A stretch of DNA of 64,000 nucleotides, from contig NZ_CP081848.1 in assembly GCF_018982885.2 (NCBI RefSeq), forward strand, positions 1,674,001 to 1,738,000, in the 5' to 3' direction. Positions within the stretch are counted from its first letter, which is position 1, and each line of letters starts with the position of its first letter. Source of the stretch: Polymorphobacter megasporae. GTDB taxonomy: Bacteria > Pseudomonadota > Alphaproteobacteria > Sphingomonadales > Sphingomonadaceae. Below the pieces are notes generated by a model. It saw only the letters and a program-made list of their open reading frames with translations, was not told the DNA's origin and searched no databases. Shown one piece after another: positions 28,485 to 37,994 of the stretch. The translations under genes were made by a program, and so were the position numbers.

Positions 28485-29130
28485 AATGACCCGGCGGCGG
28501 CAGGCCCTCCATCCGCTCGCCGAGCAACGGACGAAACGTCGGGCGCGACTTGATCGCCGAATACCACTGCCGCGCCGCGTCGTGACCGTCCCAGTCGATC
28601 CCGCCGAGATAGTCGGCGACCGAGACCTGCGCCGCCGCGGCGATGTCGGCGAGGCCGAACGCGGGGCCCGACAGCCAGCGGCGGTGGTCGAGGATGAAGT
28701 CGAGATAGTCGAGATGCGCTTCGGCTGCCCTTGCCGCGGCGCGGATGACCTTGGCGTCGGGGGCGGTGCGTTCGAAGACGCGCTTGAACATCCGCTCGCC
28801 GAGGAGGGGGACGACGACCTCGGCGTAGAACTTGCCCTCGAACCACGCGACCATCCGGCGGGTTTCGGCGCGCTCGGCCGCCCCCGATCCGAGCAAGGGC
28901 GAGCGGTCGACCGTCTCCTCGAGATACTCGCCGATCGCCCCCGAATCGGCGAGGACCAGCGCCCCGTCGCGCAGCACCGGGGTCTGCCCGGTGGGATTGA
29001 GCTCCATGAAGCTGTCCCGCCGCTCCCACGGCAGCTCGACGACGAGTTCGACCGCGACGCCCTTCTCGGCGCACTGGAAGCGGACCTTGCGCGAGAACGG
29101 ACACAGCGCGAATTGATGGAGTTGCCACAT
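28465..29130 (-). CDS. Glutathione S-transferase family protein
   Basis: A 221 aa two-domain GST. The thioredoxin-like N-terminal domain starts LHQFALCPFSRKVRFQCAEKGV, where Cys-Pro-Phe-Ser is the expected active-site position, and contains NPTGQTPVLRDGALVLADSGAIGEYLEE, the glutathione-binding loop. The helical C-terminal domain has LSGPAFGLADIAAAAQVSVADYL. The substrate is unknown. Its end overlaps the queG start by 20 bases; xth lies 33 bases upstream-to-downstream on the same strand. Confidence 0.88.
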   Translation of the reverse strand: MWQLHQFALCPFSRKVRFQCAEKGVAVELVVELPWERRDSFMELNPTGQTPVLRDGALVLADSGAIGEYLEETVDRSPLLGSGAAERAETRRMVAWFEGKFYAEVVVPLLGERMFKRVFERTAPDAKVIRAAARAAEAHLDYLDFILDHRRWLSGPAFGLADIAAAAQVSVADYLGGIDWDGHDAARQWYSAIKSRPTFRPLLGERMEGLPPPGHYDKLDW

Positions 29131-29163
29131 AACCGTCTTACTAGCGTCGCCCGCGGCCGCGGG

Positions 29164-29937
29164 TCACGGTCTAAGTTCGATCCAGGCCGGAGCGTGGTCG
29201 CTCGACTTGTCGCCGGCACGGGCGTCGCGGTCGACCCCGGCGGCGGCGAGGCGGGGGGCGAGCGCCTCGCTGAGCAGCAAATGGTCGAGCCGCATCCCGG
29301 CATCGCGGGGGAAGGCGTTACGGAAATAGTCCCAGAAGGTGAACATCGGCTCGTCGGGGTTGAGCGTTCGCAGTGCGTCGGTCCAGCCCTGCGCGACGAG
29401 CGCGGCGTAGGCAGCGCGCGCCTCGGGCTGGATCAGCGCGTTGCCCTTCAAAGCACCGGGGCGGTAGATGTCGAAGTCGGTCGGGACGACATTGTAGTCG
29501 CCAGCGAGGACCACCGGCAGCCCGCTGGCGAGAAGCCCGGCGGCGTGTGTGGCGAACGCGTCGAACCACGCCAGCTTGTAGTCGAACTTCGGCCCCGGCC
29601 ACGGATTGCCGTTGGGCAAATAAAGTCCGCCGATCAGCACGCCGTCGACCGCCGCCTCGATGTAGCGGCTCTGGGCAGGATCGGGGTCGCCGGGGAAGCT
29701 GCGCCGGGTGACGACGGGGGCGCTGCCGCGGGCAAGAATGGCGACGCCGTTCCAGCTTTTCTGCCCGTGCCACACCGCGCCATAGCCTGCGGCCTCGAGC
29801 GCTGCAGCGGGAAAGCGCTCGTCGGGGGCCTTCAGCTCCTGCAGCGCGACCGCGTCGGGCTTGGCGCGGTCGAGCCAGTCGATCAGGTTCGCCAGCCGCC
29901 CGTTGATGCCGTTGACGTTGTACGTCGCGATCTTCAC
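29164..29937 (-). CDS. xth: Exodeoxyribonuclease III / AP endonuclease
   Basis: DNA repair nuclease of the EEP fold, 257 aa. Motifs: KIATYNVNGINGRLANLIDWL at the N-terminus, ALQELKAPDERFP (metal-binding Glu), GDYNVVPTDFD, and SSDHAPAWIEL (catalytic His). GTG 29937 places KIATYNVNGIN at the very start and overlaps the TGA of the upstream GH16 gene (GTGA); an apparent 50-residue extension upstream is the GH16 3' end read in another frame. Confidence 0.93.
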   Translation of the reverse strand: MKIATYNVNGINGRLANLIDWLDRAKPDAVALQELKAPDERFPAAALEAAGYGAVWHGQKSWNGVAILARGSAPVVTRRSFPGDPDPAQSRYIEAAVDGVLIGGLYLPNGNPWPGPKFDYKLAWFDAFATHAAGLLASGLPVVLAGDYNVVPTDFDIYRPGALKGNALIQPEARAAYAALVAQGWTDALRTLNPDEPMFTFWDYFRNAFPRDAGMRLDHLLLSEALAPRLAAAGVDRDARAGDKSSDHAPAWIELRP

Positions 29938-30734
29938 CGGCAGGGGCCAGGGACGAGTTCGTAGACGTGAACGTACGCCACTCGAAGCACCGACGGGTTC
30001 GGCGTGTCGGTAATCGGATACCCCGAGCCGAGCGCGAGATTGACCAGCGGGTACAGCGGGCGCGTGTGCTGCGGCGGCGTCGGGATCTCCCACACTGGCT
30101 GGCGGTCGAGATAGAAGGTCGTGACGTCGGGGGCGACGCGGACGCCGTAATTATGGAAGGCGGTCGTCAGGCTGTCGGCGGGCACCTTGTTCCAGTGGAG
30201 GCCGCCGGGGCCCTTATCACCGGGCCAGACGTGCCAGCCGCTCTGGAAGCCGCCGGTGTTGTGGCCGTAATACTCGATCGCGTCGAGTTCGACCGACGGT
30301 GTCGTGTCGCCGTTGACGATGTGGGTGCCGAGCCAGAATGCCGGCCATGTGCCCGGCCCCGGCGGCAGCTTCATCCGCGCCTCGAAATAGCCGTAGCGAA
30401 CCCCGGGGCCGGTGCCGGTTGCGTCACCTGCTGCGATTAGTCCCGAGGTCCAGTGTCCGGCGGCGTCGCGGCGCGCGGTGATCGTCAGACCCTCGGCATC
30501 GCGTCCGAATGGTCCGCCAACGCCTGGATCGACAAATGCAGCATCGCCGAAGTCGCCGTTCCACGGGGTATGCGCGGTCCAGCGCGCGCCGTCGGCCAGC
30601 GTATGCGGCGCGATCGCCAGCGTCTTGAAGTCCTCCGTGAACACCGGCCGCAACGCACACATTGCAAGCGGGGTCATCGTCGCCTGGGCACCGCAGGTCG
30701 ACAGCAGGAGCGCGGCGACGGTGGCGCGGATCAT
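29934..30734 (-). CDS. Secreted GH16 family endoglycanase of the exopolysaccharide locus
   Basis: A 266 aa protein with a signal peptide (IRATVAALLLSTCGAQA) and a GH16 lectin-like fold. The catalytic motif ExDxxE is visible as ELDAIE in TPSVELDAIEYYGHNTGG, with GYFEARMKLPPGPGTWPAFWLG before it and NYGVRVAPDVTTFYLD after. Such enzymes in polysaccharide loci (for example ExoK) trim the secreted polymer. ATG 30734 overlaps the stop of the upstream glycosyltransferase gene. The hydrolysed linkage cannot be read from the sequence. Confidence 0.88.
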   Translation of the reverse strand: MIRATVAALLLSTCGAQATMTPLAMCALRPVFTEDFKTLAIAPHTLADGARWTAHTPWNGDFGDAAFVDPGVGGPFGRDAEGLTITARRDAAGHWTSGLIAAGDATGTGPGVRYGYFEARMKLPPGPGTWPAFWLGTHIVNGDTTPSVELDAIEYYGHNTGGFQSGWHVWPGDKGPGGLHWNKVPADSLTTAFHNYGVRVAPDVTTFYLDRQPVWEIPTPPQHTRPLYPLVNLALGSGYPITDTPNPSVLRVAYVHVYELVPGPCR

Positions 30735-31813
30735 CTTGCGGCCATGAGTTCGCGGCTCAGCTCGACATGGCGGCGGACATAGCCCTCGGCATCGAGCCCG
30801 GCGGCGACAAGATGCGCCTGCGCTCGCTGCGCCATCGCGGTCGCAACGGCTGGATCGGCGGCGACCTCGCGCAATGCCGCGCGCAACGCCGCCGCATCGC
30901 CGACCGGAACGTAGCGGACAGCATCGTCGCCGAAGTAGCCCCGCAGTCCGCCGACGTCGGTCGCGACGACCGGCAGTCCGGCGAGCACCGCCTCCTCGAC
31001 GACGGTGATCCCGCTGGCGTGGTGGTTGGCGGACAGCGGCACGCACATCATCGTCGCGCGCGCCATCGCCGCCGCGAGGTCGGCGTTGGTCCGAAGCTTG
31101 CCGATGACGACGTTCGGGGCATCGCAGGCGAGGGTCCGGTCGATCGTGCCTGAGAACACTTCGACTGCAATATCATCGGTCCCCCGCGCCGCCGCAACGA
31201 GCGTTGCCCAGTCGCGATGCCGGTCGTTGCCGAGCGCGATGACGCGGATCGGGCGGTTCTCGCGGACGGCGGGTTCGAGCGGGTGCTCGGCGGGGATACC
31301 AAAGGGGATCATTTCGGCACGCTTGCCCGGGAACAGGCCGCGCGCGATTGCGAGGTTATCGTCCGACAGCGTCGTCAATACATCGACCCGCTGGATCAAC
31401 CGCCGGAACATCGCGCGGCGGAGCGGGTCGAGCCGCGCCCAGCGGTCGTACAGCCAGACCGCTTGGCCGATCAGCTTCGGTCCCGGTGGCAGCACCCACG
31501 CGACCCCGAGGAATTGCGATTCGGTGTGCGTCCAGACGACGTCGGCCTGCGCCATCGCCGCGCGGTGCCGCCACGCGTGGACGAGGTCGAAGCCGAGAAT
31601 GACGCGCAGCGCGAGTCGGACGAACTGCGCGAAGTAGGTCTCCGGACCCGAGCGCGAGAACGTGACATTGCAGCCCATCCGCTCGGCGCGGCCATATCCA
31701 TATGGGGTATCGTCGTTGATCCCGACGAGCGATCCCGCCGCCCGCGCCGCGCGCCACTGGTCGACGTCCTTGTCGCGCGCCAGATGGACGAAGACGTTGA
31801 GCCGCGCGGTCAC
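30731..31813 (-). CDS. GT4-type glycosyltransferase
   Basis: A 360 aa GT-B enzyme, probably adding a sugar to a lipid-linked repeat unit at the cytoplasmic face. The start is GTG 31813, overlapping the upstream polymerase stop (GTGA), with the first strand RLNVFVHLARDKDVDQW. The C-terminal domain has VIALGNDRHRDWATLV and the donor-binding stretch ASGITVVEEAVLAGLPVVATDVGG with the conserved Glu. Donor and acceptor are unknown. Confidence 0.82.
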   Translation of the reverse strand: MTARLNVFVHLARDKDVDQWRAARAAGSLVGINDDTPYGYGRAERMGCNVTFSRSGPETYFAQFVRLALRVILGFDLVHAWRHRAAMAQADVVWTHTESQFLGVAWVLPPGPKLIGQAVWLYDRWARLDPLRRAMFRRLIQRVDVLTTLSDDNLAIARGLFPGKRAEMIPFGIPAEHPLEPAVRENRPIRVIALGNDRHRDWATLVAAARGTDDIAVEVFSGTIDRTLACDAPNVVIGKLRTNADLAAAMARATMMCVPLSANHHASGITVVEEAVLAGLPVVATDVGGLRGYFGDDAVRYVPVGDAAALRAALREVAADPAVATAMAQRAQAHLVAAGLDAEGYVRRHVELSRELMAAR

Positions 31814-33246
31814 CGCTGGCGTCTTTCGCCTGCGGCTTCGAACTGCACCGCGCCGCGAAGCTGGACCCGTCGATTGGCGCGCATCGGCGACGCCGCCGCT
31901 GCGCGCGAGGCCAGCGCGGCACCAGCGAAGATAGCGAACAACGCGGTCGGGTCGGGCCCGGCGGCAACGAGCGACGCGACGAGCAGGAACGACATTGCCG
32001 CCCACATCGCGGCGGTGCCGATGCGCGCCCGCTCGTCGTCGAGGCCGGGCTCGTCGTCCCGGCGCGGACGCACGAGCCGCCACAGATACACCGCGAAGGC
32101 CACCGTCCCGACGACGCCGGTCGAGCCGAGGATGGCGGTGGCGATGCTCGACGAGCGGAAGCTGCCGGGCCCGATGCCGAGGCCGTCGGACGCGAGGAAC
32201 ACTGTCCACCCCTGCCGCGCCCAAAAAGCGCGCTGGAGGCCCGAAGATGATCCCTGTTTCTTCGTGACGACGGCGTCGAAGATGTGGACGAAGCTGTCGA
32301 GCAGGCCGGGGTTGAACGAGGCCAGCAGCACGAGTCCCGCCACAGCGGCGAGGCCGACGACCGCCGCGGCGATCCACTTGCGGCCGCCGCCGCGACCCAA
32401 CGCCAGCACCAGCCGGACGCCGCCGTATCCCGCAAGCCCGACATAGGCGCTCGACGATGTCGAGGCGATCAGGATGAGCAGCAGTGCCAGCGCGATCGGC
32501 CCGGTCCGGCGCGGGCTGACCCTCAATGACCAGCACTCGAACATGAAGACGAACCAAACCAGCCCGAAGATGGCGAACGACGACGGCTCGGGCTGGATGC
32601 CGCTGATGCGCAGGAAGCCGCCGACCTCTTCGTCGAGCTGGGCGTAATGCGCGTTGCGGAAGAAAGTCAGGATTTCGCCGATGGCTCCGCCCTTGCCGAC
32701 GACCGACATGATGCCGAACACGACATGCGCCCACGCGGTGTAGACTCCGGCGTCGACCAGCGCGCGCAGGCCGCGCGAGTCGCGACACGCGATATACCCG
32801 CCGACTGCGCACAACAGCGTGCCGACCATGTAGACCGCGGTGGTGATGTTCTGCGACGTCGGGGCGAGTTCGACCGTGGCGAACAACGTGCCGTTGCCCT
32901 GTCGCATCGGCGCAACTTCGATCACCCCGGCGAACAACCGCGGACCGACGAACGCCATGACGAACCCGTAAAGCACGAAGACCGCGAGCGGCAGATTCTC
33001 ACGCAGCGAATCACCAGCAAGATCGCTCTGGCCGCTGCCTGGCACGACGATCCGAAGGATGAGGAATAACAAAGCGATATTGACCGGCGGAACCGACGAC
33101 CCGCCAAGTGCGGGCAGGATGAATGCCGCCGATCCGCCGAACAACGATGACACGATGACGACGACGAACATCGCAACGACACTGGCACGCAGGAATAAAG
33201 CGATGCCGACGGCGATCAGGATCACGCCGAAGATCGTCGGCACCAT
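31810..33246 (-). CDS. Polytopic O-antigen/EPS polymerase-like protein (Wzy role)
   Basis: A 478 aa protein dominated by hydrophobic segments (about 10-12), opening VPTIFGVILIAVGIALFLRASVVAMFVVVIVSSLFGG. A periplasmic loop follows around residues 95-135 and GGFLRISGIQPEPSSFAIFGLVWF lies mid-protein; an acidic/Ser-rich portion SRRGQGSSSGLQRAFW-like loop follows later. Wzy proteins share little sequence; membrane topology and position between two glycosyltransferases and next to the chain-length gene support the call. Start ATG 33246, six bases after the next upstream gene's stop. Confidence 0.7.
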   Translation of the reverse strand: MVPTIFGVILIAVGIALFLRASVVAMFVVVIVSSLFGGSAAFILPALGGSSVPPVNIALLFLILRIVVPGSGQSDLAGDSLRENLPLAVFVLYGFVMAFVGPRLFAGVIEVAPMRQGNGTLFATVELAPTSQNITTAVYMVGTLLCAVGGYIACRDSRGLRALVDAGVYTAWAHVVFGIMSVVGKGGAIGEILTFFRNAHYAQLDEEVGGFLRISGIQPEPSSFAIFGLVWFVFMFECWSLRVSPRRTGPIALALLLILIASTSSSAYVGLAGYGGVRLVLALGRGGGRKWIAAAVVGLAAVAGLVLLASFNPGLLDSFVHIFDAVVTKKQGSSSGLQRAFWARQGWTVFLASDGLGIGPGSFRSSSIATAILGSTGVVGTVAFAVYLWRLVRPRRDDEPGLDDERARIGTAAMWAAMSFLLVASLVAAGPDPTALFAIFAGAALASRAAAASPMRANRRVQLRGAVQFEAAGERRQR

Positions 33247-33252
33247 CGGAAG

Positions 33253-34368
33253 TTATCCGGCCAAAGCGGCGCGGATCCCCGCGTCGAAATGTTCCGGAGC
33301 GAAGCGGGCGGCGTCGGCAACCGCTGCGGCGGGGTCGAAGTGCGGCAGGAAACGCTCCATCGCCTGAACGCCCTCGATCAGGCTCGCGACCGTCTGCTCC
33401 TTGAAGAATAGCCCCGACCGTCCCTCGACGACGCTGTCGCGGATACCGCCGCGTCCGTAGGCTAGGACCGGCCGGCCTGACGCCATCGCCTCGACCGGCA
33501 CGATCCCGAAATCCTCCTCGGCGGTGAAGACCAAGGCACGGCATTGGGCGTAGGCGGCACGGAGCGCAGTGAAGTCGAGCCGGTCGACGATCGTGATGTT
33601 CGGCTTGGCCCGGCGGCGCAGCTCCTTCTGGATGTTGCCGTCACCGACCATCAACAGGGGGAGCCCGAGTTCGTTGAAGGCATCGAGCGCGATATCGGCG
33701 CGCTTGTACGGGGTCATCTGGCCGACCCACAGGTAGCGCGGCTCGACATCGTCGCGCGGGCGGAACAGGTCGACCTCGACCGGCGGGTGGACGACGCTCG
33801 ACTCGCGGTGCCAGACGCGGCTGATCCGCTTCTGGATGAAAGTCGAATTGGCGACGAAGGTGTCGACCCGCGCCGCCGAGATGACGTCCCAGTTGCGGAC
33901 GCCGTGGAACAGCCACGGGATCGCCAGCTTCGACAGCCCCGACGTCGTCGATAGATAGTCGTGGTAGTGGTCCCACAGATACCGCATCGGCGAGTGGCAG
34001 TAACACAGGTGCAGCGCATCGGGCGGGGCGATAACCCCCTTCGCTGGCCCGGATTCGCTGCTGATGACCAAATCGTAGCCGCGCAGGTCGAGCTGTTCGA
34101 GCGCGAGCGGCATCAGTGGCAGGTACTTCTGGTAATGCTTCGCCGCTCCGGGGAGCCGGTTGATGAACGTCGTCTTCACCGGGCGTCCGCGAATGATCTC
34201 CGACATCTTGCCCGGGACATAGACGTGGGTGAAGATATCGGCGTCGGGGAACAGCTTGATCAGCCGCTCGATCACGCGCTCGCCGCCGCGCATCCCGACA
34301 AGCCAATAATGCACGATCGCGACGCGCGGCTTGGCCGGCAAAATATTAAGCCCCACGAACTGCCCCAA
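33253..34368 (-). CDS. GT4-type glycosyltransferase
   Basis: A 371 aa GT-B enzyme. The N-terminal part has RVAIVHYWLVGMRGGERVIERLIKLFP, typical of EPS mannosyl-/glucosyl-type GT4 enzymes, and LHLCYCHSPMRYLWDHYHDY. The C-terminal domain shows YLWVGQMTPYKRADIALDAF, then FTAEEDFGIVPVEAMASGRPVLAYGRGG with the catalytic Glu pair. It lies directly before the Wzz-like gene (3-base gap), in the minus-strand half of the EPS locus. Confidence 0.88.
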   Translation of the reverse strand: MGQFVGLNILPAKPRVAIVHYWLVGMRGGERVIERLIKLFPDADIFTHVYVPGKMSEIIRGRPVKTTFINRLPGAAKHYQKYLPLMPLALEQLDLRGYDLVISSESGPAKGVIAPPDALHLCYCHSPMRYLWDHYHDYLSTTSGLSKLAIPWLFHGVRNWDVISAARVDTFVANSTFIQKRISRVWHRESSVVHPPVEVDLFRPRDDVEPRYLWVGQMTPYKRADIALDAFNELGLPLLMVGDGNIQKELRRRAKPNITIVDRLDFTALRAAYAQCRALVFTAEEDFGIVPVEAMASGRPVLAYGRGGIRDSVVEGRSGLFFKEQTVASLIEGVQAMERFLPHFDPAAAVADAARFAPEHFDAGIRAALAG

Positions 34369-34371
34369 GCA

Positions 34372-36606
34372 TCACCGGTAATATGTCTTATAGTGTTCGA
34401 AATACGCGGTTTGGTCGCTCGCGCCGTATTTCGCCTGTCGCCGCATATCGATGTTGGTCAGGACAACGCCGGTCGTCTTGAGCGCCTTGATCGACAATAA
34501 TCGCATCGCGGCGCGCACCGCATGGTCAGCGGTCGACCGCCAGCGCACCAGGAGCAAGGTCGCGTCGGCGAGCGCGACGATCGAGCGGGTCTCGGCGACG
34601 GGCAGCAGCGGCGCGGTGGCGATAACGACATAGCTGAAGCGGATCCGGAGCTGGGTGAACAGGTCCTCGACCCGTGTGCCGAAGACAAGTTGATCGCCGC
34701 GGTCGCTCGCGGCGTCGGCGAGGAGCAGGCCGAGCCCGGTCGCTTCGTCGAAGACGATCGCCTCGTCGAGCGAGGCCTTGCCCTCGAGAATGTCGACGAT
34801 GTCGGTGCGGCGGCTCGAGAGACCGAAGGCGGTGGCGACTCCCTGTTCGCGAACGTCGCAGTCGACGAGGATCGTCGTCTCGCCCGACAACGCCAGGCCG
34901 CGGGCAAAGCATGCCGCGGTCATCGCGATGCTCTCGCCCGGAAGTGACGACGTGACGGCAATGACGTGCGGCACCTCGCCGGCGGCCTGGCGCAGGGTCT
35001 CGCGTAGGCTGCGGAACACCTCGGCGAAGCCGGACTTGGGGTCGTCGAAGATGAGGTCGACCGGCGACGTCGACCGCGGCATGACGCTTGTCGGCAGCGG
35101 GATCCCGCCGAGATACGCCAGCCCAAGCCGCCGCTCGACGTCCTCCGACGTCGTCAGCCCGGTAAACTGGAGTTCGGTCAGGATCGCGACGGCGATGCCG
35201 AGGCCCACGCCCAGAACGGCGGCGACGATCAGGCTGAGAAGGACCTTCGGGCTGCTCGGCATCAGCGGCGGCTCGGCATTCGAGAGCAGCCGCGCATCGG
35301 CGTGTTCGGTCCCGTCCTGTGCGACCGATTCCTTGTAGCGGTTGAGATAACTCTCGTAGACCGCCTGCGATGCCTTGGCGCGGCGGTCGAGGTCGTTGAG
35401 ACCTGCGAGCGAGCGATTGGTGTCGGCAAGCCCGCCGCGTGCCGTCGCAAGACTTCCTGTCAACGAATCGAGACGTTGCTGCGAGACACTGACCCGCGCC
35501 TCGAGGTTCGAGATGATGCGTCCGATCTCGTTCTTAATCTGCCCCTGAACGTCGGCGAGTTCGCTACGGGTCTTGGCGACATCGGGATATTGCGCGCCGT
35601 AGCGATCGGTCAGGGTCGCGAGCCGCCCGCTGACTTCGGCCTCGCGCTCGCGCAACCGCCCGACTACGGTCGAATCAAGCGCCTCGCCGGCGTCGCCGCC
35701 GTTCGAACCGCCGCGAAGCTGGGCGCGGGCGGTGTTGAGCCGGGCGCGGTCTTCCACCGCCTGCGCGCGCGCGGTCGTCACCGCGAGATTGTACGACGAA
35801 ATTTCCTGCTCGGTCAGCGACGAGCCCGATGTGCTGAGCAGGTTATGCGCGATCCGGTAGCCCTGGACTCGCTCGGCGTCGCTCTGTGCCTGACGCTGAA
35901 GACTATCGAGCCGCGATGACAGCAGCGTGATTGCCGAGCGGTTCTGGTCGGTCTTCCGGCGAAGCTGACCAGCGATATACTGCCGCGCAAATTCGTTGGC
36001 GATGCTGGCGGCGTCGGTTGCCGATGCCGCGTTGTAGGTCACATCGAGCGCGAATGTCTGGTCGGAGCGCGTCACCTTGAGGTTGGACTGGAGCGTGTCG
36101 ACGATCGCGCGCTGGGTTTCGGCGGGTGACCTGACGCGCGGTGCAGCGCCGCCCAGCCCGACCGCCGTCCGCAGACCCGCAGCGATCCCGGGGGAGGCTT
36201 TGGTCGTGGGATTGAACGCGGGGTTGGCGTCGAGTTGCAGCGCCGCGGCGACGCTTTCGGCAAGCGCGCGCGATTTAAGCACCTCGACCTCGGTATCGGC
36301 CCGGTCGGCGTTGGGCAGCTCGGATCCTGCCTGTGCCGAGGTCGGCGCGATCTGGTCGTCGCGGGTGTTGAGCACGATTTCGGCGGTTGCCGAATAGACG
36401 TATGGCTGGTGGGTGACGAACAGCGCTGCGGCAGCGACGACAGCGATGGTGACGCCGAATAGCAGGCCAAGGCGGCGGCGCAGCGCGGCGATGAAGTGAC
36501 GGAAGTCGAGGCGGTCGGCGCTCGGCCGGTCTGACCGGCGACGGTCGGATACGGCAACGGCACCCTCGCGCCGCTCCGGGGTACGATAGGGCTCGAGCGC
36601 GGTCAT
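34372..36606 (-). CDS. Wzz/GumC-type polysaccharide co-polymerase with degenerate BY-kinase domain
   Basis: A 744 aa inner-membrane protein. The first helix lies at about residues 45-68, the periplasmic Wzz domain with long coiled coil at about 75-440, and a second helix at about 455-480 (VLLSLIVAAVLGVGLGIAVAIL); a cytoplasmic BY-kinase-like ATPase domain follows. The P-loop, normally PGEGKST, reads PGESIAM, losing the lysine. The Walker A' LVDCDVR is kept, but Walker B IIDxPP reads VIATAP, losing the aspartate. The tyrosine-rich tail (YGASDQTAYFEHYKTYYR) is intact. The chain-length role is likely; autokinase activity is doubtful. Confidence 0.88.
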   Translation of the reverse strand: MTALEPYRTPERREGAVAVSDRRRSDRPSADRLDFRHFIAALRRRLGLLFGVTIAVVAAAALFVTHQPYVYSATAEIVLNTRDDQIAPTSAQAGSELPNADRADTEVEVLKSRALAESVAAALQLDANPAFNPTTKASPGIAAGLRTAVGLGGAAPRVRSPAETQRAIVDTLQSNLKVTRSDQTFALDVTYNAASATDAASIANEFARQYIAGQLRRKTDQNRSAITLLSSRLDSLQRQAQSDAERVQGYRIAHNLLSTSGSSLTEQEISSYNLAVTTARAQAVEDRARLNTARAQLRGGSNGGDAGEALDSTVVGRLREREAEVSGRLATLTDRYGAQYPDVAKTRSELADVQGQIKNEIGRIISNLEARVSVSQQRLDSLTGSLATARGGLADTNRSLAGLNDLDRRAKASQAVYESYLNRYKESVAQDGTEHADARLLSNAEPPLMPSSPKVLLSLIVAAVLGVGLGIAVAILTELQFTGLTTSEDVERRLGLAYLGGIPLPTSVMPRSTSPVDLIFDDPKSGFAEVFRSLRETLRQAAGEVPHVIAVTSSLPGESIAMTAACFARGLALSGETTILVDCDVREQGVATAFGLSSRRTDIVDILEGKASLDEAIVFDEATGLGLLLADAASDRGDQLVFGTRVEDLFTQLRIRFSYVVIATAPLLPVAETRSIVALADATLLLVRWRSTADHAVRAAMRLLSIKALKTTGVVLTNIDMRRQAKYGASDQTAYFEHYKTYYR

Positions 36607-37868
36607 TAGCGCTGCACCGTCAATTGGAGCAGCACGTCACTGCCACGATACGGCCGCGCGCCGGCACCGCGGCTCGTCTGATCGCGGAAGTCGTACTGGA
36701 CGCCGAGTTGAAGGGTGCGGTTGATCATATAGCGGACACCCGCACCAGCCGAGACCCGCCGGTCGCGGCGATCGGACCCGCGATACGCTTCGCGAAGATA
36801 GTCGGCGCGGAGATTGACCAAGAGATTGCGCAGCACTTCATAGTCAGCCTTCGCCCCCGCCCCGTCGGCAACGATTCCGGCGACATTGGCGATCGGACTC
36901 GGCTCGATCGACCGGTTGGCCGTTGCCGTAACCGCCAGCAGTGTCGTCGGATTCCACACGATCCGGGCGTCATAGTTCACTCCCTCGATCGTAGGAAATA
37001 CGGCCGCGCGGTACGATTGCCGAAGATAACCCGCGGTAATCTGTCCGGTGGTAACGCTGGATACACCAAAACGGACCCCAGCGAGCGTTGTAAAACCATT
37101 CGAGTCGAGTGGTGCCAAGCCTGGTAAAGTATTTGTATACGATGAATCGTTAAAGCTCGCCGACGTTACTGCACTAATCGCCGGGGTTAGCGGAAAGTTA
37201 AGCTCGACGAGCGCAGTTGTAGCGCGGTGGTCGCGGTAGCGTTGCGAAAAAAATTGGTTACCAACCTGTGCATCGTTGTAGCGATAATCGTCGAGGTCGA
37301 GTCGGCCCTTGGCCGTCACCGCGCCGGCCGTCGTCGTCAAAGAGATATGTCCCCCCGCGTCGTAGAAGATGATTGGACGGCTGCCCGCCACGACATCGCC
37401 CGACGAGCCGCGAGTTTCGGCGCGGCGCCCGAACAAGGCATCGAGTTCGACCACCATATTATGGGTCACGTCGACGCGGGCGAGGGCATCGACGCCGTAG
37501 CGCTCGTTGTTTTCGCTGTGGATGCGGGCAAATCGCTCGATCTCGGCGTCGCCGGTAAAGCGGAGGAAATTCTGGCTCCAGCCCGACTGGACCGTGATTT
37601 TCGGACCGATCTGGAGGAACCCGTCGCCGGTCCCCGTCGCCCGATCGAAGACATTGGTGTCGTAGATCGTGCCGACCGTCAGCGATGGGTAGATGCGGAA
37701 GCCGCCAGCCGGGATGCCGAGCGCATCGAGTTCAGGCCGCTCGCGCGCAAGGACGATGTTGTCGCGATCGACGCTGACGAATTCGGAGGAGACCGCCGCG
37801 GCGATCGGGCAGCACAGCAGAAAGACTATCGCCCCAACCCGCCTGCCGCCTGCCACCGTGTGCCTCAC
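36606..37868 (-). CDS. Outer-membrane beta-barrel protein of the polysaccharide locus
   Basis: A 420 aa protein with a signal peptide (VGAIVFLLCCPIAAA) and alternating amphipathic strands throughout, ending in an aromatic/hydrophobic strand DVLLQLTVQR, as in BBP2-type outer-membrane proteins found beside wzz/wza genes. GFRIYPSLTVGTIYDTNVF is typical of the first strands. The GTG at 37868 with GGGGGCGGAG upstream gives a normal signal peptide; a longer frame to 37976 has no such features. Probably a secretion or surface-retention component; exact role unknown. Base composition is lower in GC around 37030-37260. Confidence 0.75.
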   Translation of the reverse strand: MRHTVAGGRRVGAIVFLLCCPIAAAVSSEFVSVDRDNIVLARERPELDALGIPAGGFRIYPSLTVGTIYDTNVFDRATGTGDGFLQIGPKITVQSGWSQNFLRFTGDAEIERFARIHSENNERYGVDALARVDVTHNMVVELDALFGRRAETRGSSGDVVAGSRPIIFYDAGGHISLTTTAGAVTAKGRLDLDDYRYNDAQVGNQFFSQRYRDHRATTALVELNFPLTPAISAVTSASFNDSSYTNTLPGLAPLDSNGFTTLAGVRFGVSSVTTGQITAGYLRQSYRAAVFPTIEGVNYDARIVWNPTTLLAVTATANRSIEPSPIANVAGIVADGAGAKADYEVLRNLLVNLRADYLREAYRGSDRRDRRVSAGAGVRYMINRTLQLGVQYDFRDQTSRGAGARPYRGSDVLLQLTVQR

Positions 37869-37994
37869 TCCGCCCCCGTGCCGCGTATCCGCTTGTGACA
37901 AAGCCGATCGGCGCCACCCTGTCCACCGCGCCGGTTGGTTAGCGGGCGGCGGACCGCCTTCCCCGGCTTCGGGCAAGCGTCTAGGCTGCTCCGC

